This document shows positions 6,844-13,429 of a DNA stretch of 13,429 nt, in pieces (the stretch's first letter is position 1; every line of letters starts with the position of its first letter). A program made the translations under genes and the position numbers. Location: the NCBI GenBank assembly GCA_023453665.1, contig JAEXTA010000174.1, positions 1 through 13,429 of the forward strand, given 5' to 3'. Under the pieces are notes generated by a model that saw only the letters and a program-made list of their open reading frames with translations, was not told the origin of the DNA and searched no databases. The stretch is from Bacteroidota bacterium (GTDB lineage Bacteria > Bacteroidota > Ignavibacteria > Ignavibacteriales > Ignavibacteriaceae).

Positions 6844-7146
6844 TTAGTCTCCCATGTGTTATTATTTTTGGTATACAATTTCTTCTAACTACATAATTGT
6901 ATTTTCCCGTTCTGCTTTCACATTCAAACATTTCCTGCACAACTGCCTCAAAGCACTGCCCCGGGAATTTTCTGATTTGGTAACTGGGGCGACATAAATT
7001 CAATAGCAACTTAAAGCAACGGGAAACTAATTTCAAATGGAAAATGTAGGATGGTAGATGTGTGAAGGATTATTGAAAGGCAAAGGAGGAGGCTAAGGAT
7101 TGAGAGATTGGCTGAATGACTGAATGAAAAAAAGATTATAAAAAAT

Positions 7147-7181
7147 CTTAGTGCTTCTAAGTGTACTTAGTGCCTTAGTGG
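7147..7181. repeat. CTTAGTG short direct-repeat cluster
   Basis: CTTAGTG occurs at 7147-7153, 7166-7172 and 7174-7180, with a degenerate CTAAGTG at 7157-7163, at a spacing of roughly 8-10 bp. The phrase CTTAGTGCCTTAGTGGTA resembles a widely scattered intergenic repeat type (of the form CTTTGTGnCTTTGTGGT) that I recall from many unrelated bacterial genomes. Its function is unknown. Confidence 0.5.
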
Positions 7182-7244
7182 TAATATTTTTATTCCTACT
7201 TCTTTATTCGACATTCCTTGTTCGATATTTTTATTCAGACTAAT

Positions 7245-7276
7245 AAAACAAAAAAGGCGATCATTTCTGATCGCCT
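7245..7276 (-). terminator. Intrinsic terminator of the propeller-protein gene
   Basis: On the minus strand AGGCGATCA-GAAA-TGATCGCCT forms a perfect 9-bp stem with a GAAA loop (7255-7276), immediately followed by TTTTT-G-TTTT. The stem is GC-containing and sits 42 bp after the stop codon of the 7318-10584 gene. This is a canonical Rho-independent terminator and the strongest one in the window. Confidence 0.9.
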
Positions 7277-7317
7277 CATTCAACAACTTATCCGCCTATG
7301 GCGGATTCAACTCTACA

Positions 7318-10300
7318 TTAATTTCTCTTCCATTCCGGCAACCTTCCCGGAGTATAAGGCGCACCGGATTTTTCAAGCTCTGCTTCAACCTGTTTAATAC
7401 TTGCATCAATACTCTTTAATGCAGAATGAATCTCATCAAACTTTTCTGCTGCCGCATCATACGATTTTAGGAATGTGTTTGTCGGTGCCGCTGTTGTACT
7501 CCACAAAGCATAAGTGATAAGATCAACTCTGTCCTTAACTGATGATGGTCTTCCGCCTTCATACTTACTGCGGAGATTATCACCATTGAGTTTTTTGTTT
7601 AACTCTCTCAGGTCAGATTCTATTGAAAGAATTTTTTCATAAACATTAACCGGTACTGATGCGGTCTCAAACACAGCTTTCTTTAAGTAAGAAATTTTAT
7701 TCACAAGATCACTTCTAAACGCATCAGCACCTGAGATAGCTCGTGTAAGTTCAGCAACTTTTTTATTGAACACGTCAATTGATCTTCTGTCATCAACAGG
7801 AATTGAATTATTGTTAAGTGTCTTACACATAAATTCTTTTTTCGAAACAAGTTCAGAAAATTTTCCGTCTTCAAATTTTGAAAGCGATACAAAATATTTT
7901 CCCGGAACAACCATATAACCTTTTTCAGGTTCATTCCACGGAACTGAACTGTCGAATGCTTCAAGTGAAATGGGAGAGAATGTGTTATATCTGAAATCCC
8001 AAACGATCCTGTTCACACCTTTGCTTGTGCCTGTTTTAATTTTGCGGACAGTGTTTCCCTGTTCATCGGTAATTGTAAAGAGAAGATAATCTTCCGGTTC
8101 TTCCTGCTCAGCCTTAAGCTGATCGTACTTGGGATATTTTATGTCTTCTCCTTTTTTAATTTTTTCTTTCTCTTCTTCCCTGCGTTTTTCTTTTAATGTT
8201 TTGAATTCATCTTTCAGATAATATGTGAACACAACCCCGACTTCCGGATTCGGTGCTGAATAAAAACTAGCTCCCTGGAATCCAACACCTTTAAATCCCA
8301 TAGGGTTAGATTCAACGAACATCAATCCATCTTTCACTGGAAAAATTTCTGCGTCCTTCTTTAATGTTTCTTTTGATAAATGTCGAAGCGGTGTGTAATC
8401 ATCAAGTATGTAAACACCTCTTCCAAAAGTTGAAACAACGAGATCATTTTCTCTGCGCTGAATATCAAGATCCATTATGCTCGCGGGAGGCATACCATTA
8501 CTGAACTTTATCCATTCATTGCCGCCATCGTTAGAGAAATAAACACCAAACTGCGTCCCGATGAAAAGAAGATTCGCGTCAACGTGATCTTCAGCAATTG
8601 AATAAGTGCTTCCTCTTTTCGGTAGATTATTATTGATTAAAAACCATGACTTGCCGCCGTCAGTTGTTTTATAAATGTAAGGCTGATAATCCCCGCCGAC
8701 CATATTATGACAAGCTGCGTAAGCGACAAGTTTATTTATTCGTGATGCAATGATGTGGTGAACTCTTGCATATTCGGGTAAGCCGGGAACGGAAGAACGA
8801 TTCCACGTTTTACCACCGTCATTGGTGTAGTGAATTAGTCCATCACCCGAACCAGCGTATAGAATATTTTCGTCAAGATTAGATTCAGCAATTGTAACTA
8901 TCTGTGCCATTGATGATTTAGCTGTAAGCTGATCCATACTCCAGCTTTGATTCATCAGCTTCTGCATTTCCAGCGGAACACCTCTTGTGAGGTCGGGACT
9001 TATTTCAATCCATGTACTTCCCTGATCATTACTCCGCAAAACTTTATTACCGCCGAAGTACAATCTTTTATTATCGTGATTCGAAATTAACAGTGCAGCA
9101 TCCCAATCAAAGCGGTAAGCAGTATCGGCAAAATTCTGTGGTTTGATGTAAAGATTTTCTCCGCTTAGTTTATCGAAGCGAACCAACCCACCGTTTTGTG
9201 ATTGCGCATAAATGATGTTTGGATTTTTCCAATCGACTTGTGTTTCAAAACCATCACCTGCATTTGTGAAGAGCCAATCCTGGTTTAAAATTCCTGCTGA
9301 ACTAATTGTGCGTGATGGTCCGCCGAGACTGTTATTATCCTGCGTTCCGATATAAACATTATAAAAAGGTTCTGCGTTGTCTGTTGTTACTTTATAAATT
9401 TCCGCGATAGGAATATTTGATTTGAAGTCCCAGTTTTTTGCCTGGTCAAAAGTTTCATAAACGCCGCCGTCACAACCTGCGATAATGTGTTTGTTATTCG
9501 TCGGGTCAATCCATATTGCATGATTGTCAACGTGTTTATAATTATCTCCAAGGTTTTTCCAGGTTTTTCCTCCATCAATTGTTACCTGGATAAAGACATC
9601 ATCGCTGTAAACTCTGTCAACATCAACCGGGTCGCAATATAACTTCTGAAAGTAAAATGGATAGGATGAAATGTAACTGCTTTGTTTCGTCCAACTTGCT
9701 CCGCGGTCAACACTTTTATAAACGCCTTTGTCACTATCTGTCGCTTGAATGACAGCATAGAGCACATCAGGATTAACGGGTGAGATTGACATCCCGATTC
9801 TTCCAACATCTTCAGAAGGTAAACCTTTGGAAAGTTTTTCCCACGTAACTCCGTAATCCATACTTCTGTAAATTCCGCTTTCACTTCCGCCATAAACACC
9901 CGTGTATAAATTTCTCATCCGCTGATGCGCTGTTGCGTAAAGTATGTTTGAGTATCTCGGATCCATATGAACCTCATAACAACCAGTAAATTCACTAACG
10001 AATAAAACATGTTCCCATGATTTTCCACCGTTAGTGGTTTTATAAATTCCTCTGTCACCACCCGAATTTCGTAACGAACCCATTGCAGCAGCATAAACTA
10101 TTTGTGAGTTGTTGGGGTCGATTGCAATTCCGCTTATGTGTTCACTGTTTTCGATCCCCATATTCTTCCAGCTTTTACCGCCGTCTTCACTTTTATAAAT
10201 TCCGTCACCATATATCACGTTGTTTTGATTTTTATTTTCTCCGGTTCCAACCCAAACGATATTAGGATTAGTCGGATCAATTTCAACAGAACCAATTGCA

Positions 10301-10584
10301 TAAGATTTATTCGCATCGAATATCGGAGAAAATGTTATACCTCTGTTTGAAGTTTTCCAGAGTGATCCGTGTCCCGATGCAACAAAGTATTCACTATGGT
10401 TGAACGGATTAACTGCAATATCAATTACTCTTCCGCCTGTAATTGCAGGACCGATACTTCTGAATTTTAATCCTGAAAGCGAAATATTTTTAAGTGAATC
10501 CGGTTCATCTGATTTTTGTGAATAAACCAGTGAAACATTAATCAAACAGAAAACTAAGATGATGTAGAGTATATTTTTCTTCAT
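7318..10584 (-). CDS. Exported sortilin/VPS10-like Asp-box beta-propeller protein
   Basis: A protein of about 1088 residues starting at ATG 10584, where the signal peptide MKKNILYIILVFCLINVSLVYSQ begins; GGGA lies 6 nt upstream. The frame extends to a TTG at 10617, but that would put 11 residues before the signal. Roughly residues 30-730 are a large propeller beginning 'LKFRSIGPAITGGRVIDIAV', with repeated Asp boxes (S/T-x-D-x-G-x-x-W): SEDGGKSW, TTNGGKSW, SMDYGVTW, SVDRGASW, TIDGGKTW, SNDQGSTW, TNDGGKTW, TTDGGKSW. This is the sortilin/VPS10 or GH74-like fold often annotated 'glycosyl hydrolase'. About 785-920 looks like a FlgD-Ig-like domain (IVWDFRYNT, VVPGKYFVSL), interrupted by a highly charged helix (KEKRREEEKEKIKKGEDIKY). 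About 920-1088 is helical, ending PYTPGRLPEWK. No type IX sorting domain is visible. It probably acts outside the cytoplasm; substrate and catalytic activity are unknown. Confidence 0.87.
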   Translation of the reverse strand: MKKNILYIILVFCLINVSLVYSQKSDEPDSLKNISLSGLKFRSIGPAITGGRVIDIAVNPFNHSEYFVASGHGSLWKTSNRGITFSPIFDANKSYAIGSVEIDPTNPNIVWVGTGENKNQNNVIYGDGIYKSEDGGKSWKNMGIENSEHISGIAIDPNNSQIVYAAAMGSLRNSGGDRGIYKTTNGGKSWEHVLFVSEFTGCYEVHMDPRYSNILYATAHQRMRNLYTGVYGGSESGIYRSMDYGVTWEKLSKGLPSEDVGRIGMSISPVNPDVLYAVIQATDSDKGVYKSVDRGASWTKQSSYISSYPFYFQKLYCDPVDVDRVYSDDVFIQVTIDGGKTWKNLGDNYKHVDNHAIWIDPTNNKHIIAGCDGGVYETFDQAKNWDFKSNIPIAEIYKVTTDNAEPFYNVYIGTQDNNSLGGPSRTISSAGILNQDWLFTNAGDGFETQVDWKNPNIIYAQSQNGGLVRFDKLSGENLYIKPQNFADTAYRFDWDAALLISNHDNKRLYFGGNKVLRSNDQGSTWIEISPDLTRGVPLEMQKLMNQSWSMDQLTAKSSMAQIVTIAESNLDENILYAGSGDGLIHYTNDGGKTWNRSSVPGLPEYARVHHIIASRINKLVAYAACHNMVGGDYQPYIYKTTDGGKSWFLINNNLPKRGSTYSIAEDHVDANLLFIGTQFGVYFSNDGGNEWIKFSNGMPPASIMDLDIQRRENDLVVSTFGRGVYILDDYTPLRHLSKETLKKDAEIFPVKDGLMFVESNPMGFKGVGFQGASFYSAPNPEVGVVFTYYLKDEFKTLKEKRREEEKEKIKKGEDIKYPKYDQLKAEQEEPEDYLLFTITDEQGNTVRKIKTGTSKGVNRIVWDFRYNTFSPISLEAFDSSVPWNEPEKGYMVVPGKYFVSLSKFEDGKFSELVSKKEFMCKTLNNNSIPVDDRRSIDVFNKKVAELTRAISGADAFRSDLVNKISYLKKAVFETASVPVNVYEKILSIESDLRELNKKLNGDNLRSKYEGGRPSSVKDRVDLITYALWSTTAAPTNTFLKSYDAAAEKFDEIHSALKSIDASIKQVEAELEKSGAPYTPGRLPEWKRN

Positions 10585-11354
10585 AAAAAATCCCGGTAGG
10601 TTTATGTGAGTAGACAATTATTAAGTGTCCTGACAGTTTTTATTAATCAACAATTTATTTAAAAATAAATTAGGTGAATGATTTTTTATTTACAATCACC
10701 AGAGGTAATAAAATGATAAATGGTAATTGCAAAAATGACTTTAGAAACAATTTGAGATAGCAATTAAAATGATGAGTTGAAAAAAAACTATGTTATGCCA
10801 GGTCTATTTAATTTTAAAAATGAAATAGTATTTTTAGAGGAAACAAAAATGGTCAAAATACCCCGACAGAATTTACATTAGCCAATTTTCAATAGAACTG
10901 TTTCATGAAATTTTTTTGTGTATTGAGTAAAACTATTTACACAGTTAAAGCCCGGTAAATCTGGAATTATTTTATACTATTGTTTCTACCTTATAACAAA
11001 AATTACATGATGATATTTCTTGAAATCAATTATTGAGACAAATTCTTGTATTAATAAGAGAATGAAATTGAAAATGAATCAATTTATTTGGAATCCGGTT
11101 CAGTTCAATTGAAACATTTGTCAATTTTATCGTTATTTGTAACGTAAATTATTTTTAACTCAAATATTCTGTTTGGCATGTTTATTGAAAAATAAATTGC
11201 GAATAAGCAAGGTTTTTCGATAAATAAAATTCTTATTAACTGCCTTTCCTGCATAAAACCCGGTCTGTCGGGAAATTTAACTTGATGATAGCTTTTAGGG
11301 AGTCAAAAACTTTTGTGGAATTTATTTGTTAAAGTTTATAAATCTGAGTAATCA
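10585..11354. other. 770-bp divergent intergenic region between propeller gene and NRPS-PKS gene
   Basis: Very AT-rich and non-coding as far as I can see. It must contain the promoters of both divergent genes, but no clear boxes could be fixed. Visible elements are an A/T inverted repeat (10652-10671), a 10-codon frame with a good Shine-Dalgarno (10849-10881), a 16-codon frame (from 11062) and a small GC hairpin CCCG-GTCTGT-CGGG (11259-11272). No regulator gene is present. Confidence 0.6.
10652..10671. repeat. A/T inverted repeat upstream of the propeller gene
   Basis: AATTTATTT and AAATAAATT form a perfect 9-bp inverted repeat with a 2-nt centre, 68 bp before the ATG of the minus-strand gene. 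It could be an operator or an AT-rich promoter element; in such AT-rich DNA chance is also plausible. Confidence 0.3.
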
Positions 11355-13429
11355 ATGAGATCTTCTAATAAAGAGTGTTTACATAAACTAATTGAAAAAC
11401 AGGTTGAAATTTCTCCTGATGCAATTGCTGTTACTTGTGATGCTTCAACAATTTCTTATGCTGAATTAAATAGAAAAGCCAACCAGCTTGCCCATCAATT
11501 AATCTCTATGGGTGCAAAACCCGATATGCTCATCGGCATTTGTATGGATCGTTCGATAGATCTTATCGTCGGACTACTTGCTATACTCAAATCAGGCGCG
11601 GCATATCTTCCAATTGATCTTAGTTACCCTCAGGATAGATTATCATTTATGATTGATGATGCAGAGACGACTTTGATTATTACTCAAAAAAGTCTTGCTT
11701 CAAAAATCCCTCAGTCAAAAGCAAAGAATATTTTTATTGATGAATTTCAGTTTGATAAGTATGAAGATAAAAATCCAGAAGTAAGTATTACTTCTGAAAA
11801 TCTTGTCTATGTGATTTATACATCAGGTTCAACCGGTAAACCGAATGGTGTAATGGTAACGCATCACAATGTTTTCAGACTTTTCAGATCAACACAAAAG
11901 TGGTATAATTTTAATAATAAAGACATCTGGACATTCTTTCACTCTTATGCATTTGATTTTTCGGTGTGGGAAATATGGGGCGCATTAATTTACGGAGGTA
12001 AAGTAGTTGTCGTACCATTTATGATCAGCCGTTCACCAGAAGCTTTTCTTGATATCCTCTTAAAAGAAAAAGTAACAGTTCTTAATCAAACCCCTTCTGC
12101 CTTTTACCAGCTTATTCAGGCAGATGCCTTAAGAAAAAACAACGATGCTTTTGCACTTCGTTATGTAATTTTTGGAGGTGAGGCACTTAACCTTGCTGCA
12201 TTAAAGCCATGGTTTGAAAAATACGGTGATAAAAAACCGCAGCTTATAAACATGTACGGGATAACAGAAACTACCGTGCATGTTACTTATCGTCCTGTTT
12301 CAATGAGTGATATTAATTCGGGAAGTGTAATTGGAATTCCAATTCCTGACCTACAGGTTTATATATTAAATGAAGAATTAAAAGAAGTAAAAATTGGAGA
12401 AAGCGGCGAACTATATGTCGGCGGCGAAGGTTTAGCAAGGGGTTATTTAAAACGTCCCGAACTTAATGAAAAAAGATTTATTCATAACCCATTTTCTAAA
12501 GAGAAAAAAAGCAGGCTATACAAAACAGGTGATCTTGGAAAAAGACTTCCCGAAAATGATATCGAATATATGGGTAGGATCGATCACCAGGTAAAAATAA
12601 GAGGATTCAGAATTGAACTTGGTGAAATTGAAAACTCTATAAGAAGTTTTAATGGAATAAAAGATTGCGTTGTTACCGTTCACAAATATTCTGAAGACGT
12701 TGTAAGGATAATAGCATATATTGTGAGTGATAATCACTTCAAAACAGATGATCTGAAAAATCATCTTGGTAAATTTTTACCCGATTATATGATCCCGAAT
12801 CTTTTTGTTAACATCGAAAAGATCCCTTTAACACCGAACGGAAAAGCAGATGTGAAATCATTGCCGATTCCTGAACAGGTAGTTAAAAAAGATCAATCGA
12901 CAACTAATAATATTGAAGCGGATATAATTGAAGAAGAATTACTAAAACTCTGGAAAGAACTGCTTGGAATTGAAAACATCGGATTGAGTGATAACTTTTT
13001 TGATCTGGGAGGAAACTCATTACTGATGGGCCGACTTCAGATGAGGGTCAATCAATCTTTCAACGAATCAATTTCTATTGTTGATCTATTTCAATATCCG
13101 ACTGTTTCAGCATTAGCAAAATTCATAAGCAGGAAAAAAGATAAAACAAAAAATTCATTTGAAAGAAATTCCGGCAGAAGAATTCAGACAGGAACTGATG
13201 TTGCAATCATAGGTATGGCTGGTAAATATCCCAAGGCTAATTCTATAAAAGAATTCTGGCAGAATTTAGTTGACGGTGTTGAATCAATTTCATTTTTCAC
13301 CGATGATGAACTGGAATTTATTCCTAATGGAAATCTTAATTCCGAATTAAAGTTTATAAGAGCGAGAGGCATACTTGAAGATGCCGATAAATTTGATGCT
13401 GAATTTTTTGGTTTCAATCCCCGTGAAGC
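11355..13429 (+). CDS. Hybrid NRPS-PKS, loading module A(Thr)-PCP-KS, cut by window edge
   Basis: The first 691 codons of a megasynthase, open at the right edge. The adenylation domain (about 10-510) has all core motifs: ISYAEL (33), LKSGAAYLPID (78), YTSGSTGKPNGV (155-166), FDFS (200-203), NMYGITE (299-305), LYKTGDL, GRIDHQVKIRGFRIELGEIE, LPDYMIP and PNGKAD with catalytic K497. Aligned to GrsA, the specificity residues are D201, F202, W205, N244, I272, G274, M300, V308, H309, K497: DFWNIGMVHK, the known threonine code. A carrier domain follows, with DNFFDLGGNSL and phosphopantetheine Ser555. From residue 615 a ketosynthase begins (DVAIIGMAGKYP ... ARGILEDADKFDAEFFGFNP); its active-site Cys lies beyond the window. 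An in-frame TAA at 11349-11351 fixes ATG 11355 as the first start, so no condensation domain precedes the A domain. It most likely loads threonine as starter and extends it with a polyketide unit. The Shine-Dalgarno is weak. Confidence 0.93.
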   Translation, partial: MRSSNKECLHKLIEKQVEISPDAIAVTCDASTISYAELNRKANQLAHQLISMGAKPDMLIGICMDRSIDLIVGLLAILKSGAAYLPIDLSYPQDRLSFMIDDAETTLIITQKSLASKIPQSKAKNIFIDEFQFDKYEDKNPEVSITSENLVYVIYTSGSTGKPNGVMVTHHNVFRLFRSTQKWYNFNNKDIWTFFHSYAFDFSVWEIWGALIYGGKVVVVPFMISRSPEAFLDILLKEKVTVLNQTPSAFYQLIQADALRKNNDAFALRYVIFGGEALNLAALKPWFEKYGDKKPQLINMYGITETTVHVTYRPVSMSDINSGSVIGIPIPDLQVYILNEELKEVKIGESGELYVGGEGLARGYLKRPELNEKRFIHNPFSKEKKSRLYKTGDLGKRLPENDIEYMGRIDHQVKIRGFRIELGEIENSIRSFNGIKDCVVTVHKYSEDVVRIIAYIVSDNHFKTDDLKNHLGKFLPDYMIPNLFVNIEKIPLTPNGKADVKSLPIPEQVVKKDQSTTNNIEADIIEEELLKLWKELLGIENIGLSDNFFDLGGNSLLMGRLQMRVNQSFNESISIVDLFQYPTVSALAKFISRKKDKTKNSFERNSGRRIQTGTDVAIIGMAGKYPKANSIKEFWQNLVDGVESISFFTDDELEFIPNGNLNSELKFIRARGILEDADKFDAEFFGFNPRE

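Larger units (their letters stand above)
6844..7317. other. 474-bp intergenic region with repeat-like segments
   Basis: No gene is supported here. The segment upstream of the lipoprotein gene (about 6860-7036) can be read as a minus-strand frame, but that frame overlaps the lipoprotein gene and lacks start signals. Then come an A/G-rich stretch with 'gaatgactgaatga' (about 7060-7130), a CTTAGTG repeat cluster (7147-7181) and a duplicated ATTCGA motif (about 7207-7230). The intrinsic terminator of the large gene follows. Confidence 0.6.

Noticed and set aside
6764..7036. Minus-strand open frame of 90 codons upstream of the 6184-6843 lipoprotein
   Set aside because: It overlaps the lipoprotein start in another frame, has no Shine-Dalgarno or recognisable domain, and its C-terminal part is only the out-of-frame reading of the lipoprotein signal region. 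It may be part of a repeat rather than a gene.
10083..10350. Two overlapping plus-strand frames inside the propeller gene
   Set aside because: They are antisense to Asp-box repeats of the well-supported minus-strand gene.
11062..11112. 16-codon frame in the NRPS leader that could be a leader peptide
   Set aside because: It has only a weak AGAG before the ATG, no codon run suggestive of attenuation, and no terminator/antiterminator pair that I could see.
12516..12764. Minus-strand open frame within the NRPS gene
   Set aside because: It is antisense to adenylation-domain motifs A7-A8 and has no start signal or domain.

Overview
The window is AT-rich and reads as chromosome from a member of the Bacteroidota/Ignavibacteriota (FCB) group. 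This placement is an inference from gene content: many small lipoproteins, a sortilin-type Asp-box propeller protein, a DUF6970-like lipoprotein, a lipoprotein opening with a 'VGNYWNYES'-type motif, and a SpoVG-family protein. No rRNA or other marker is present to fix the lineage. I see no tRNA, CRISPR array, transposase or integrase.

Layout. (1) 265-1674, plus strand: a membrane-anchored or exported calcineurin-like metallophosphoesterase, then a SpoVG-family small protein. (2) 1841-1874: an AT-rich hairpin at the convergent point between the plus and minus genes. (3) 1873-5931, minus strand: six codirectional genes, in transcription order a SIMPL-domain secreted protein, a CPBP intramembrane protease, a proline-run lipoprotein, a DUF6970-like lipoprotein, an unrecognised exported protein and a HEAT-like helical protein. 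Gaps are about 50-165 bp, so at least part may be cotranscribed. Just after the DUF6970-like gene lies a short fragment resembling the C-terminus of the next gene. (4) 6184-6843, minus: another lipoprotein, with 474 bp of non-coding, repeat-like DNA upstream of it. (5) 7255-7276: a clear intrinsic terminator for the large minus-strand gene at 7318-10584, an exported protein of about 1088 residues with a sortilin/VPS10-like propeller carrying many Asp boxes. (6) 10585-11354: a 770 bp divergent intergenic region without a convincing gene. (7) 11355 to the right edge, plus: the start of a hybrid NRPS-PKS megasynthase with order adenylation (A), carrier (PCP), ketosynthase (KS), cut off in the KS.

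The most notable content is at the right edge. The adenylation domain carries all core motifs, and its ten specificity residues read DFWNIGMVHK, the classical threonine code. There is no condensation domain before it and an in-frame stop lies two codons upstream of the ATG, so this is most simply a loading module that would activate threonine and hand it directly to a ketosynthase. The product and the rest of the cluster lie beyond the window. The remainder is mostly cell-envelope and housekeeping-accessory genes, with no visible functional link to the synthase.
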